Shown here piece after piece: positions 27,694-40,824 of a DNA stretch of 64,000 bases; positions within the stretch are counted from its first letter, which is position 1, and each line of letters starts with the position of its first letter. The translations under genes and the position numbers were made by a program. Below the pieces are notes generated by a model, which was not told the origin of the DNA, did not search any database, and saw only the letters and a list, made by a program, of their open reading frames with translations. The stretch comes from Enterobacter genomosp. O (GTDB lineage Bacteria > Pseudomonadota > Gammaproteobacteria > Enterobacterales > Enterobacteriaceae), in the NCBI RefSeq assembly GCF_001022965.1, contig NZ_LECZ01000023.1:434001-498000 (forward strand), read 5' to 3'.

Positions 27694-28494
27694 TTAGTGG
27701 CTCTCTGCCAGCGCGGCACAGAGCTGTTTTGCGGCGAGGATAATACGCGGGCTGGCGCGTTCAAACCAGTCACCGTTGAGCGGGATCACCGGAATTTTTA
27801 GCTGCCTTTGCCAGAATTGTTCAATTTTAGGAATCTCGCTCGCATTTCCGACCACGACGATAGCCTGTGGCTGGCGCGCCAGAACCTGTTCACGGCTAAC
27901 CTGAGGCCACGGCACACGGCTGGCAGCAAAGATATTTTCGCCGCCGCACACTTCCAGCACCTGGTTCTGAATGGATCCTTTTCCGGTGGTGAACAGCGGC
28001 TGGCTGCCAAACTGCAGGAAGATGCGCTTTTTAACCGGCGTATCATAGCGGGATTTCAGCGCGGCATAGTCGCTGAGCATCTGTTTCGCTGCGGCCTCGG
28101 CTTTTTTGGGGGAAGGGCTATAGGGTGCCAGGGCGCGGAGCGCCTGAGCGACTTGTTCAATGCTCACTGCATCAACCCACATGACTTTGATGCCAAGCGT
28201 GGCGAGCTGGTTAACCTGCCGCTCGGCGTTGCCGCCGCGCCAGGCCAGCACGAGATCCGGTTTAAGCGCCACGATGCGCTCAAGGTTCATCCCTTGCCAG
28301 GTTGCTACCTGTTCAATGCCCGCTGCCTGCGGTGGGTAATCGGAAAAGCTGCTTACGCCAACGGGCGTGATCCCTGCGGCAAAGGCCAGCTCCGTGTTAG
28401 CGGGGGAGAGCGTAATCACACGCGGGACAGCATAGAGCCACAGCGGTGCGAAAAGAAGCAGGGCGGCCAGCGCCCTGACGCTATGTTTAGCCAC
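27694..28494 (-). CDS. btuF: Vitamin B12 periplasmic binding protein
   Basis: Binds cobalamin in the periplasm and presents it to the BtuCD transporter. The 266-residue protein has a signal peptide ending near residue 22 (LWLYA) and the class III binding-protein pattern [18 protein letters not shown]. The start is GTG at 28494, inside the 3' end of mtn (8-bp overlap), giving [13 protein letters not shown], like E. coli. BtuC, BtuD and BtuB are not in this window. Confidence 0.96.
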   Translation of the reverse strand: MAKHSVRALAALLLFAPLWLYAVPRVITLSPANTELAFAAGITPVGVSSFSDYPPQAAGIEQVATWQGMNLERIVALKPDLVLAWRGGNAERQVNQLATLGIKVMWVDAVSIEQVAQALRALAPYSPSPKKAEAAAKQMLSDYAALKSRYDTPVKKRIFLQFGSQPLFTTGKGSIQNQVLEVCGGENIFAASRVPWPQVSREQVLARQPQAIVVVGNASEIPKIEQFWQRQLKIPVIPLNGDWFERASPRIILAAKQLCAALAESH

Positions 28495-29185
28495 GTGCCA
28501 GATTCTGCACCAGGCGTTCCACCATCACGGTGGACTGTTTTGCCGCAACGGTCAGGAACTCGTCGAAGCTGATGTGGGACTGCTGGTCTGCCACGTCAGA
28601 GATGGCGCGAACCACCACGAACGGAACGTTGAAGTTATGGCAAACGTGAGCGATCGCGGTCGCTTCCATCTCAACGGCCACCGCCTGAGGGAAGTTATGG
28701 CGGATTTTCGCCAGCCCTACGGAGCCATTGATGAAGGCATCACCGCTGACAATCAGGCCGCGCACCGCATTGAGATTGAGTTCAGCAATGCAGGTTTCTG
28801 CCGCCGCAATCAGTTTGTCGTCAGCCTTAAACCCTGCCGGACAGCCCGGGAGCTGACCGTACTCGTAACCGAACGCGGTCACGTCAGCATCGTGGTAACG
28901 CGCTTCGTCGGAGACAACGATATCACCCACTTTCAGCGTCGGCGCCAGACCGCCCGCAGAGCCGGTATTCACGATCACGTCCGGCTTGCAGCGCTCAAGC
29001 AGCAGGGTTGCACCCAGCGCAGCAGCCACTTTACCGATGCCTGATTTCAGCAGAGCCACGTCAACACCGTTCAGCTGGCCGGTGTAGATCTCACAGCCTC
29101 CGAGAGAGAGGGTCTGACGGTTCTCAATTTTGTCACGCAGCAGCGTAACTTCTTCTTCCATTGCACCAATAATGCCGATTTTCAT
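28487..29185 (-). CDS. mtn: 5'-methylthioadenosine/S-adenosylhomocysteine nucleosidase
   Basis: Cleaves adenine from methylthioadenosine, S-adenosylhomocysteine and 5'-deoxyadenosine, recycling SAM by-products and yielding the S-ribosylhomocysteine precursor of AI-2. The 232-residue protein has [13 protein letters not shown] with catalytic Glu12, GSAGGL near residue 78 and the catalytic aspartate in RAISDVAD. It overlaps btuF and is divergent from dgt (82 bp apart). Confidence 0.97.
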   Translation of the reverse strand: MKIGIIGAMEEEVTLLRDKIENRQTLSLGGCEIYTGQLNGVDVALLKSGIGKVAAALGATLLLERCKPDVIVNTGSAGGLAPTLKVGDIVVSDEARYHDADVTAFGYEYGQLPGCPAGFKADDKLIAAAETCIAELNLNAVRGLIVSGDAFINGSVGLAKIRHNFPQAVAVEMEATAIAHVCHNFNVPFVVVRAISDVADQQSHISFDEFLTVAAKQSTVMVERLVQNLARG

Positions 29186-29267
29186 AGATTTACTCGCGAT
29201 GTGCCTTGTTAAGATGCATAGTCTATCATGCGGTTAAGGGGAAACGCATTCTCAGGCGGGGGAGCAC

Positions 29268-30782
29268 ATGTCACCAATCGATTTTCGCACCAAAATTAAC
29301 TGGCACCGGCGTTTCCGTTCGCCGCAGGGCGACAAGAGCGAACATGAGATCCTGCGTATCTTCGAAAGCGATCGCGGGCGGATTATTAACTCGCCGGCCA
29401 TCCGTCGTTTGCAGCAAAAAACGCAGGTGTTTCCGCTCGAGCGTAACGCCGCGGTGCGCACGCGCTTAACCCACTCCATGGAAGTGCAGCAGGTCGGGCG
29501 CTATATTGCCAAAGAGATTTTGAGCCGTCTCAAAGAACAGCGCTTACTGGAAACTTATGGCCTAGACGAACTGACGGGGCCCTTCGAGAGCATCGTTGAG
29601 ATGGCTTGCCTGATGCATGACATCGGCAACCCGCCTTTCGGCCACTTTGGTGAGGCGGCAATTAATGACTGGTTTAAACAGCGGCTTCATCCTTCGGATG
29701 CGGCCAGCCAGCCCCTCAGCGATGACCGCTGTACCGTACGCGATTTACGCCTGCGTGAAGGGGAAGAGGGGCTGAACGATCTGCGTCGTAAAGTGCGCCA
29801 GGATCTGTGTCACTTTGAGGGTAACGCGCAGGGGATCCGGCTAGTCCATTCTCTGATGCGTATGAACCTGACCTGGGCACAGGTCGGCTGTATCCTGAAA
29901 TATACCCGCCCCGCGTGGTGGATGGGGGATACGCCCGAGTCGCACAGTTATCTCATGAAAAAACCGGGCTATTACCTTTCTGAAGAAGCCTATATTGAAC
30001 GGCTGCGTAAAGAACTTTCATTGACGCCAAACGGCCGCTTTCCCTTAACCTGGATTATGGAAGCCGCCGACGATATTTCCTATTGTGTGGCCGATCTGGA
30101 AGACGCCGTTGAGAAAAGAATCTTCAGCGTCGAGGAGCTTTATCAGCATCTTTATGCCGCCTGGGGCACCCATGAAAAAGGCTCGCTGTTTGCGCAGGTT
30201 GTCGAAAATGCCTGGGAAAAATCGCGCTCAAATACATTAAGCCGCAGTACGGAAGACCAGTTCTTTATGTATTTGCGGGTCAATACATTAAATAAACTGG
30301 TGCCGTATGCGGCATCGCGCTTTATTGATAATTTGCCGCTGATTTTCAGCGGAGAATTCAATCACGCGCTGCTGGAAGATGACAGCAGCTTCAGCCAGCT
30401 CCTTGAGCTTTATAAACATGTGGCGATGCGGCACGTGTTCAGTCATCCGGATGTCGAACAGTTAGAGCTGCAGGGCTACCGGGTAATCAGTGGGTTACTG
30501 GAAATTTACTCCCCGTTGCTCCAGCTGTCGGTCGACGAATTCAGCGAGCTGGTGGAACACGAGCGCGTGCGCCGAATACCGATTGAGTCCCGGCTTTATC
30601 AGAAACTCTCTACCCGTCATCGACTGGCGTATGTTGAAGCAATTGGCAAGCTGGATCGTCATTCTCTCCAGTGGCCGGTGCTGGAATATTATTATCGCTG
30701 TCGCCTTATCCAGGACTATATCAGCGGCATGACGGATTTATACGCCTGGGATGAATATCGCAAGCTGATGGCCGTGGAATAA
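29268..30782 (+). CDS. dgt: Deoxyguanosine triphosphate triphosphohydrolase
   Basis: Hydrolyses dGTP to deoxyguanosine and triphosphate, affecting nucleotide pools and mutation rate; the family also limits phage replication. The 504-residue HD-domain protein has His69 (RTRLTHS), His117-Asp118 ([11 protein letters not shown]) and His126, matching E. coli numbering. GGGGGAG precedes the ATG by a few bases. Its neighbour degP follows 131 bp downstream behind its own stress promoter. Confidence 0.97.
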   Translation: MSPIDFRTKINWHRRFRSPQGDKSEHEILRIFESDRGRIINSPAIRRLQQKTQVFPLERNAAVRTRLTHSMEVQQVGRYIAKEILSRLKEQRLLETYGLDELTGPFESIVEMACLMHDIGNPPFGHFGEAAINDWFKQRLHPSDAASQPLSDDRCTVRDLRLREGEEGLNDLRRKVRQDLCHFEGNAQGIRLVHSLMRMNLTWAQVGCILKYTRPAWWMGDTPESHSYLMKKPGYYLSEEAYIERLRKELSLTPNGRFPLTWIMEAADDISYCVADLEDAVEKRIFSVEELYQHLYAAWGTHEKGSLFAQVVENAWEKSRSNTLSRSTEDQFFMYLRVNTLNKLVPYAASRFIDNLPLIFSGEFNHALLEDDSSFSQLLELYKHVAMRHVFSHPDVEQLELQGYRVISGLLEIYSPLLQLSVDEFSELVEHERVRRIPIESRLYQKLSTRHRLAYVEAIGKLDRHSLQWPVLEYYYRCRLIQDYISGMTDLYAWDEYRKLMAVE

Positions 30783-30794
30783 TCACGGAGTTTT

Positions 30795-30868
30795 GTAAAG
30801 ACGGCCAATAAATTTTTACCTTTTCCATAAACTTATCGCCGGAACTAAGCGGTATAAAATGAATCTGA
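30795..30868 (+). promoter_or_regulatory. degP stress promoter: CpxR-like site and sigma-E promoter
   Basis: GGAACT at 30841-30846 and TCTGA at 30864-30868, 17 bp apart, match the sigma-E -35 and -10 elements. Upstream, GTAAA at 30795-30799 and its inverse TTTAC at 30815-30819 lie where CpxR binds in E. coli degP. The gene would thus respond to both misfolded outer-membrane proteins and inner-membrane or periplasmic stress. Confidence 0.75.
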
Positions 30869-30913
30869 GTTACACAGCAATTTTGCGTTATCTGTAAATC
30901 GAGATTGAGAAAC

Positions 30914-32350
30914 ATGAAAAAAACCACATTAGCAATGAGTGCACTGGCTCTGAGTTTAGGTTTAGCGCTGTCTCCTCTGACTGCTACTGCAGCCGAGACC
31001 GCGTCGTCGGCAGCAACCGCGCAGCAGATGCCAAGCCTGGCACCGATGCTCGAAAAGGTGATGCCATCGGTGGTGAGTATTAACGTTGAGGGTAGCACGA
31101 CCGTCAATACGCCGCGCATGCCGCGTAACTTCCAGCAGTTCTTTGGCGACAACTCGCCGTTCTGCCAGGACGGTTCGCCATTCCAGAGCTCTCCGTTCTG
31201 CCAGGGCGGTGGCGCAGGGGATGACAGCCAGGGCGGCGCCCAGCAGCAGAAATTCATGGCGCTTGGCTCGGGGGTGATCATTGATGCAGCGAAAGGCTAC
31301 GTCGTCACCAACAACCACGTGGTTGATAACGCTAACAGCATTAAGGTGCAGCTGAGCGATGGCCGCAAGTTTGACGCCAAAGTAGTCGGCAAAGACCCGC
31401 GCTCCGACATCGCGCTGATCCAGATTCAGGATCCGAAGAACCTGACCGCGATTAAAATTGCCGACTCCGACGCGCTGCGCGTGGGTGACTATACCGTGGC
31501 AATCGGTAACCCGTTCGGTCTGGGTGAAACTGTGACCTCGGGTATCGTTTCTGCGCTGGGCCGTAGCGGCCTCAATGCCGAGAACTATGAAAACTTCATC
31601 CAGACGGATGCAGCGATCAACCGCGGTAACTCCGGCGGTGCGCTGGTGAACCTGAACGGTGAGCTGATCGGTATCAACACCGCTATCCTGGCACCGGACG
31701 GCGGCAACATCGGTATCGGCTTTGCTATTCCAAGTAACATGGTGAAAAACCTGACCGCGCAGATGGTGCAGTATGGCCAGGTAAAACGCGGTGAGCTGGG
31801 TATCCTGGGTACGGAACTGAACTCCGAACTGGCGAAGGCAATGAAAGTTGACGCTCAGCGCGGGGCATTCGTCAGCCAGGTGATGCCGAACTCCTCTGCG
31901 GCGAAAGCGGGGATTAAAGCGGGTGATGTCATCACCTCCCTGAACGGTAAACCGATCAGCAGCTTTGCCGCCCTGCGCGCCGAAGTGGGTTCTATGCCGA
32001 TTGGCAGTAAAATCACCCTCGGCCTGCTGCGCGACGGTAAGCCGGTTAACGTGAGCCTGGAGCTGCAGCAGAGCAGCCAGAATCAGGTGGATTCCAGCAC
32101 CATCTTCAGCGGTATTGAAGGGGCGGAGATGAGCAACAAAGGGGCAGATAAAGGCGTGGTGGTGAATAACGTGAAGGCGAATTCACCGGCAGCCCGTATC
32201 GGCCTGAAAAAAGGGGATGTGATCATGGGGGCTAACCAGCAGCCGGTGAAAAACATCGCTGAACTGCGCAAAATTCTCGACAGCAAGCCTTCCGTGCTGG
32301 CGCTGAATATCCAGCGTGGTGACTCCTCTATCTACCTGCTGATGCAGTAA
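30914..32350 (+). CDS. degP: Periplasmic serine endoprotease and chaperone DegP
   Basis: Degrades or refolds misfolded periplasmic and outer-membrane proteins inside self-assembling cages. The 478-residue protein has a signal peptide ending near residue 26 (TATA-AE), a trypsin-like domain with catalytic His (TNNHVVDN), Asp (RSDIALIQ) and Ser (RGNSGGALV), and two PDZ domains (about residues 285-375 and 390-478). The LA loop keeps its two cysteines (SPFCQDG, SPFCQGG). The start is the ATG at 30914. It complements BamA and RseP, encoded later in the window. Confidence 0.98.
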   Translation: MKKTTLAMSALALSLGLALSPLTATAAETASSAATAQQMPSLAPMLEKVMPSVVSINVEGSTTVNTPRMPRNFQQFFGDNSPFCQDGSPFQSSPFCQGGGAGDDSQGGAQQQKFMALGSGVIIDAAKGYVVTNNHVVDNANSIKVQLSDGRKFDAKVVGKDPRSDIALIQIQDPKNLTAIKIADSDALRVGDYTVAIGNPFGLGETVTSGIVSALGRSGLNAENYENFIQTDAAINRGNSGGALVNLNGELIGINTAILAPDGGNIGIGFAIPSNMVKNLTAQMVQYGQVKRGELGILGTELNSELAKAMKVDAQRGAFVSQVMPNSSAAKAGIKAGDVITSLNGKPISSFAALRAEVGSMPIGSKITLGLLRDGKPVNVSLELQQSSQNQVDSSTIFSGIEGAEMSNKGADKGVVVNNVKANSPAARIGLKKGDVIMGANQQPVKNIAELRKILDSKPSVLALNIQRGDSSIYLLMQ

Positions 32351-32355
32351 ATCCT

Positions 32356-32392
32356 GTAAGCCCCCTGCTGTAACAGGCAGGGGCTTTTCTCG
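32356..32392 (+). terminator. Terminator after degP
   Basis: AAGCCCCCTGCTGT and ACAGGCAGGGGCTT pair imperfectly, followed by TTCT; located 8 bp after the degP stop. Confidence 0.75.
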
Positions 32393-32504
32393 TTTCTGTG
32401 ACCCTTTCCACAAGTCCATATTTCTCCCTCTCTCTTTGTGCGTTTGCACAATGCAGCCGCAGCTGAACTTCCCTATGCTTGAGCTCTGCTCACAGGAGGG
32501 TTGC

Positions 32505-33662
32505 ATGGCTGGCTGGCATCTTGATACCAAAATGGCGCAGGATATCGTGGCGCGCACCATGCGCATCATCGATACCAATATCAACGTAATGGATGCCCGC
32601 GGGCGCATTATTGGCAGCGGCGATCGCGAGCGTATTGGTGAATTGCACGAAGGCGCGCTGCTGGTGCTTTCCCAGGGGCGGGTCGTTGATATCGACAACG
32701 CGGTAGCGAAACATCTTCACGGCGTCCGGCAGGGGATCAATTTACCGCTGCGTCTGGAAGGGGAGATAGTAGGCGTTATTGGCCTGACCGGCGAGCCGGA
32801 GTCCCTGCGAAAATACGGCGAGCTGGTCTGTATGACGGCAGAAATGATGCTGGAGCAGTCTCGCCTGATGCACCTGCTCGCTCAGGATAGCCGCCTGCGC
32901 GAAGAGCTGGTGATGAACCTTATTCAGGCGGAAGAGCATACCCCTGCACTCAGCGAATGGGCGCAGCGTCTGGGGATCGATCTAAACCAGCCGCGCGTCG
33001 TGGCGGTGATTGAGGTGGATAGCGGCCAGCTTGGAGTCGACAGTGCGATGGCCGAGTTGCAGCAACTGCAAAACGCGCTGGCGACGCCGGAGCGCGACAA
33101 TCTGGTGGCGATAGTCTCTCTGACGGAAATGGTGGTGCTCAAACCGGCGCTCAATCAGTTTGGTCGCTGGGATGCAGAAGATCACCGTCGTCGCGTGGAG
33201 CTGCTGATCTCCCGGATGAAGGAGAATGGTCAACTGCGCTTTCGCGTTGCATTGGGCAACTACTTTACCGGGCCGGGCAGTATCGCCCGCTCCTGGCGTA
33301 CCGCGCGCACCACCATGATGGTGGGCAAGCAGCGCATGCCGGAGAGCCGCAGCTATTTCTATCAGGATCTGATGCTGCCGGTGCTGCTCGACAGCCTGCG
33401 CGGCGGCTGGCAGGCCAATGAGTTGGCGCGGCCATTAGCGCGCCTGAAAGCCATGGACAACAACGGCCTGCTGCGCCGAACGCTACAGGCGTGGTTCCGC
33501 CATAACGTGCAGCCGCTGGCGACGTCGAAAGCGCTGTTTATTCACCGCAATACGCTGGAATATCGGCTCAACCGCATTTCGGAGCTGACGGGGCTGGATC
33601 TGGGGAATTTTGACGACAGGCTGCTGTTGTATGTGGCGCTGCAGCTGGATGAACAGCGATGA
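32505..33662 (+). CDS. cdaR: Carbohydrate diacid regulator
   Basis: A transcriptional activator that in E. coli senses glucarate, galactarate or glycerate and turns on gar/gud genes. The 385-residue protein has an N-terminal diacid-recognition domain (to about residue 135), a middle GGDEF-like region and a C-terminal PucR-type helix-turn-helix (ATSKALFIHRNTLEYRLNRISELTG). The ATG at 32505 has AGGAGGG upstream and matches E. coli MAGWHLDTKMAQDI. The regulated operons are not in the window. Confidence 0.96.
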   Translation: MAGWHLDTKMAQDIVARTMRIIDTNINVMDARGRIIGSGDRERIGELHEGALLVLSQGRVVDIDNAVAKHLHGVRQGINLPLRLEGEIVGVIGLTGEPESLRKYGELVCMTAEMMLEQSRLMHLLAQDSRLREELVMNLIQAEEHTPALSEWAQRLGIDLNQPRVVAVIEVDSGQLGVDSAMAELQQLQNALATPERDNLVAIVSLTEMVVLKPALNQFGRWDAEDHRRRVELLISRMKENGQLRFRVALGNYFTGPGSIARSWRTARTTMMVGKQRMPESRSYFYQDLMLPVLLDSLRGGWQANELARPLARLKAMDNNGLLRRTLQAWFRHNVQPLATSKALFIHRNTLEYRLNRISELTGLDLGNFDDRLLLYVALQLDEQR

Positions 33663-33670
33663 TGTTGTCT

Positions 33671-33702
33671 GCCGGGTGGCGGCTTCGCCTTACCCGGCCT
33701 AC
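33671..33702 (+). repeat. REP element
   Basis: GCCGGGTGGCGGCTTCGCCT followed by TACCCGGCCTAC: an imperfect palindrome with the usual REP ends, 8 bp after the cdaR stop. It directly precedes copy 4 of the GC-rich repeat. Confidence 0.88.
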
Positions 33703-33711
33703 ATGATGGTT

Positions 33712-33763
33712 TTCTCCCTCTCCCTGTGGGAGAGGGCCGGGGTGAGGGCATCAGGCCGCACCC
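33712..33763 (+). repeat. GC-rich palindromic intergenic repeat, copy 4
   Basis: TCCCTCTCCC-tgt-GGGAGAGGG then CCGGGGTGAGGGCATCAGGCCGCACCC on the plus strand, almost identical to copy 1 in inverted orientation. It lies between the convergent cdaR and yaeH, 3 bp before the yaeH stop. Confidence 0.88.
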
Positions 33764-33766
33764 AAC

Positions 33767-34156
33767 TTATTTGTTGCGAGTTAACTTCTCAAGATCCGCT
33801 TCAATCTCGCTGATCTTGTTGGTCACAACGCTTTCAAGGTGACGCAGATCGTCAAGGATCTTACGCTTGAGATCGACTTCGGTGCGGTCGCGCTGGCAGA
33901 TCTGATCGAGTTCATCAATCACATAGCGCAGGTTAGGGCTGATTTCCTGTACTTCTTTGTATCCCTGTCCTACGCCGTCAGCAACAACGGTCTTACGCTG
34001 GCGTGGATATTTAAACTTCACGCTTTTGGCGAAAAACTCTCCTTTGTCTTTGTGAAAATAGATTTTCAGAATATCGTTATTGGCTTCCTGACGGAGGCTG
34101 TAACGATCAATTTCATCAGGATTGGTAATGCCCAGACTTTTCAGATTATCGTACAT
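33767..34156 (-). CDS. yaeH: Conserved UPF0325 protein YaeH
   Basis: A small soluble protein of 129 residues, highly conserved in Enterobacteriaceae and of unknown function. It starts [30 protein letters not shown] and has a long charged C-terminal helix likely to form a coiled coil ([19 protein letters not shown]). E. coli K-12 has yaeI between this gene and dapD; here the two are only 111 bp apart. Confidence 0.92.
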   Translation of the reverse strand: MYDNLKSLGITNPDEIDRYSLRQEANNDILKIYFHKDKGEFFAKSVKFKYPRQRKTVVADGVGQGYKEVQEISPNLRYVIDELDQICQRDRTEVDLKRKILDDLRHLESVVTNKISEIEADLEKLTRNK

Positions 34157-34227
34157 AGCGGTACCCTTGATCTCAACATAACCTTTGAATAATTAACGAA
34201 AAAATCTATTTTCGCCACCCTCAGATA

Positions 34228-34256
34228 TAAAAAAAGCGGGGTTGCCCCCGCTTTTT
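34228..34256 (-). terminator. Terminator after dapD
   Basis: AAAAAGCGGGG-TTGC-CCCCGCTTTTT: a perfect 11-bp stem with a T run on the minus strand, 12 bp past the dapD stop. Confidence 0.93.
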
Positions 34257-34267
34257 GTTATACCCGA

Positions 34268-35092
34268 TTAATCGATGGTGCGCAGCAATTCGTTGATGCC
34301 AACTTTACCGCGCGTTTTCGCATCCACTTTCTTCACGATAACCGCACAGTACAGGCTGTATTTGCCATCTTTTGACGGCAGGTTGCCGGAAACCACCACG
34401 GAGCCAGCCGGCACGCGACCGTAATGCACTTCACCGGTTTCACGATCGTAAATACGGGTGCTCTGACCGATATAAACGCCCATGGAGATCACGGAGCCTT
34501 CTTCAACGATCACGCCTTCGACTACTTCAGAACGCGCGCCGATGAAGCAGTTGTCCTCGATGATGGTCGGGTTAGCCTGCAGTGGCTCCAGAACACCGCC
34601 GATGCCCACGCCGCCGGACAGGTGAACGTTTTTACCAATCTGCGCACAAGAACCCACAGTCGCCCAGGTATCGACCATCGTACCTTCGTCAACGTAGGCA
34701 CCGATGTTCACGTAGGATGGCATCAGCACGGTGTTGCGGGCAATGAATGCACCCTGACGCACTGCCGCAGGCGGTACCACGCGGAAGCCTTCTTTCTGGA
34801 AACGCGCTTCATCGTAGTCAGCGAATTTCATTGGCACTTTATCGAAGTAGCGGCTTTCTGCTCCGTCGATAACCTGGTTATCGTTGATACGGAAAGAGAG
34901 CAGCACCGCTTTCTTCAGCCATTGATGAGTGACCCACTGACCGTCGATTTTTTCTGCCACGCGCAATGCGCCAGAATCCAGCAGGGAAATCACCTGGTTT
35001 ACCGCTTCACGGGTCACGGTATCCACATTTGCCGGGGTAATCTCGGCGCGACGCTCAAAGGCGGACTCAATAACGTTCTGTAACTGCTGCAT
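34268..35092 (-). CDS. dapD: Tetrahydrodipicolinate N-succinyltransferase
   Basis: Succinylates tetrahydrodipicolinate in the lysine/meso-diaminopimelate pathway that feeds peptidoglycan. The 274-residue trimeric left-handed beta-helix enzyme shows hexapeptide repeats over about residues 110-230 ([40 protein letters not shown]) and an N-terminal helical domain. Length and sequence match the family. It follows glnD by 32 bp on the same strand. Confidence 0.98.
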   Translation of the reverse strand: MQQLQNVIESAFERRAEITPANVDTVTREAVNQVISLLDSGALRVAEKIDGQWVTHQWLKKAVLLSFRINDNQVIDGAESRYFDKVPMKFADYDEARFQKEGFRVVPPAAVRQGAFIARNTVLMPSYVNIGAYVDEGTMVDTWATVGSCAQIGKNVHLSGGVGIGGVLEPLQANPTIIEDNCFIGARSEVVEGVIVEEGSVISMGVYIGQSTRIYDRETGEVHYGRVPAGSVVVSGNLPSKDGKYSLYCAVIVKKVDAKTRGKVGINELLRTID

Positions 35093-35124
35093 GGTTTACT
35101 CTTTCCATTTCACTAAAAAACACG

Positions 35125-37862
<2,738 letters not shown>

Positions 37863-37863
37863 A

Positions 37864-38658
37864 TCATTCGTCGTGCGTCAGTATCGCCGGGATGGTGTCA
37901 TCCTTGCGCAACGTCATAATTTCGCAGCCGTTGTCTGTTACCACAATAGTATGCTCGTACTGCGCAGACAAGCTTCTGTCTTTGGTTTTCACCGTCCAGC
38001 CATCTTTCATGGTACGGATACGGTAATCACCCGCGTTAACCATCGGCTCGATGGTAAAGGTCATGCCTTTTTGCAGTACCACGCCGCCGTCATCTGCATC
38101 ATAGTGCAGGACCTGCGGTTCTTCGTGGAAGACGCGACCAATGCCGTGACCGCAGTATTCGCGAACCACGGAGAAACCTTCCGCTTCCACGAATTTTTGA
38201 ATGGCGGCACCAATGGTACGCAGACGAATGCCCGGTTTAACCATCTTCAGCGCCAGGTAGAGGCTCTCTTGCGTCACTTTGCACAGACGCTCGCCCAGAA
38301 TGGTTGGCTTGCCAACGATGAACATTTTTGAGGTGTCACCGTGGTACTCATCTTTAATGACGGTGACGTCGATGTTGACGATGTCGCCATCTTTCAGAAG
38401 TTTTTCGTTGTCCGGGATACCGTGGCAAACCACTTCATTAATAGAAATGCAGACGGATTTCGGGAAACCGTGATAGCCGAGGCAGGCGGAAACCGCGTGC
38501 TGCTCGTTAACGATGTAATCATTACAGATGCGATCCAGTTCACCGGTGCTGACGCCCGGCTTCACGAACGGCTCGATCATTTCCAGCACTTCCGCGGCCA
38601 GACGACCGGCGACGCGCATCTTTTCAATTTCTTCAGGTGTCTTAATAGAGATAGCCAT
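37864..38658 (-). CDS. map: Methionine aminopeptidase, type I
   Basis: Removes the initiator methionine from nascent proteins; essential. The 264-residue protein keeps the five metal ligands, including Asp97 and Asp108 in NIDVTVIKDEYHGDTS, the histidine in GHGIGRVFHEEP and the C-terminal glutamates (FTIEPM, EHTIVV). It is divergent from rpsB across 321 bp that hold the rpsB promoter and leader. Confidence 0.98.
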   Translation of the reverse strand: MAISIKTPEEIEKMRVAGRLAAEVLEMIEPFVKPGVSTGELDRICNDYIVNEQHAVSACLGYHGFPKSVCISINEVVCHGIPDNEKLLKDGDIVNIDVTVIKDEYHGDTSKMFIVGKPTILGERLCKVTQESLYLALKMVKPGIRLRTIGAAIQKFVEAEGFSVVREYCGHGIGRVFHEEPQVLHYDADDGGVVLQKGMTFTIEPMVNAGDYRIRTMKDGWTVKTKDRSLSAQYEHTIVVTDNGCEIMTLRKDDTIPAILTHDE

Positions 38659-38779
38659 GTAATCTGTCCATCGGTGTCGATTTTTTCGACAATACTAGTC
38701 TAAGTGTTGTCAATGGTATCAGTCAGGCACACCCCGTGCCAAATTGAGAATCATTAACAGCACACTACGCCAACAACAG

Positions 38780-38816
38780 TTGGTTTATGGTGGCGTTTTG
38801 TGGTATAAAGCGCGCC
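38780..38816 (+). promoter_or_regulatory. rpsB promoter
   Basis: TTGGTT (38780-38785) and TATAAA (38804-38809) are 18 bp apart and followed by the GC-rich discriminator GCGCGCC, a feature of promoters repressed by ppGpp and DksA. dksA is encoded earlier in the window. Confidence 0.7.
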
Positions 38817-38867
38817 GGACTTCCGATCCATTTCAGATACACAGGCTGGACGGAAGCGACAAATCTC

Positions 38868-39705
<838 letters not shown>

Positions 39706-39740
39706 TAAGGTTTTACCCCTTATTAGTACCGTGTATGAAT

Positions 39741-39768
39741 AGGGGCCCATTACCGGCCCCTTTTTTCA
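39741..39768 (+). terminator. Attenuating hairpin between rpsB and tsf
   Basis: AGGGGCC (39741-39747) pairs with GGCCCCT (39755-39761), followed by six T. It lies 36 bp after rpsB and 55 bp before the tsf ATG. Both are in one operon in E. coli, so partial termination probably sets the S2 to EF-Ts ratio. Confidence 0.82.
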
Positions 39769-39822
39769 ATTTACACTGTTTGGCCCCTGGCCGGGCAGTT
39801 CACATCTCCCGAGGATTTAAGA

Positions 39823-40674
39823 ATGGCTGAAATTACCGCATCCCTGGTAAAAGAGCTGCGCGAGCGTACTGGCGCAGGCATGATGGATTGCAAAAAAGCG
39901 CTGACTGAAGCGAACGGCGACATCGAGCTGGCAATCGAAAACATGCGTAAATCCGGTGCGATCAAAGCAGCTAAAAAAGCAGGCAACGTTGCTGCTGACG
40001 GCGTGATCATCACTAAGATCGACGGCAACTACGGTATCATTCTGGAAGTTAACTGCCAGACTGACTTCGTTGCTAAAGATGGTGGTTTCCAGGCATTTGC
40101 TAACAAAGTTCTGGACGCAGCTGTTGCTGGCAAAATCACTGACGTTGAAGTTCTGAAAGCACAGTTCGAAGAAGAACGTGTTGCGCTGGTTGCTAAAATC
40201 GGTGAGAACATCAACATCCGTCGCGTTTCTTCTCTGGAAGGCGACGTTCTGGGCTCTTACCAGCACGGTGCACGTATCGGTGTTCTGGTTGCGGCTAAAG
40301 GCGCTGACGAAGAGCTGGTTAAACAGCTGGCGATGCACATCGCTGCAAGCAAACCAGAATTCGTTAAGCCAGAAGACGTGTCTGCTGAAGTGGTAGAGAA
40401 AGAGTACCAGGTTCAGCTGGACATCGCGATGCAGTCTGGCAAGCCAAAAGAAATCGCAGAGAAAATGGTTGAAGGCCGCATGAAGAAATTCACCGGCGAA
40501 GTTTCTCTGACTGGCCAGCCTTTCGTTATGGATCCAAGCAAGTCTGTTGCTCAGCTGCTGAAAGAGCACAACGCTGACGTAACTGGCTTCATCCGCTTCG
40601 AAGTGGGCGAAGGCATCGAGAAAGTTGAGACTGACTTCGCAGCAGAAGTTGCTGCAATGTCCAAGCAGTCTTAA
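39823..40674 (+). CDS. tsf: Elongation factor Ts
   Basis: The nucleotide exchange factor that regenerates EF-Tu-GTP. The 283-residue protein has the N-terminal UBA-like domain ([20 protein letters not shown]) and the signature [11 protein letters not shown] near residue 78 that inserts into EF-Tu. Codon use is highly biased, as in rpsB. The family length matches E. coli exactly. Confidence 0.99.
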   Translation: MAEITASLVKELRERTGAGMMDCKKALTEANGDIELAIENMRKSGAIKAAKKAGNVAADGVIITKIDGNYGIILEVNCQTDFVAKDGGFQAFANKVLDAAVAGKITDVEVLKAQFEEERVALVAKIGENINIRRVSSLEGDVLGSYQHGARIGVLVAAKGADEELVKQLAMHIAASKPEFVKPEDVSAEVVEKEYQVQLDIAMQSGKPKEIAEKMVEGRMKKFTGEVSLTGQPFVMDPSKSVAQLLKEHNADVTGFIRFEVGEGIEKVETDFAAEVAAMSKQS

Positions 40675-40683
40675 TGATTGAAA

Positions 40684-40712
40684 AGGAGCCGCCTGAGGGC
40701 GGCTTCTTTTTG
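40684..40712 (+). terminator. Terminator after tsf
   Basis: AGCCGCC-TGAG-GGCGGCT then TCTTTTT, 12 bp past the tsf stop, ending the rpsB-tsf operon. Confidence 0.88.
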
Positions 40713-40824
40713 TCACCCGTCATATGAAATCAGACAGGCTCCAGTATCGCTGTGCTGATTTGCGGCATATCATGTCGCCAGAATTAACCCCCATCTTAAT
40801 CGTTGACAGTCTCAGGAAAGAAAC

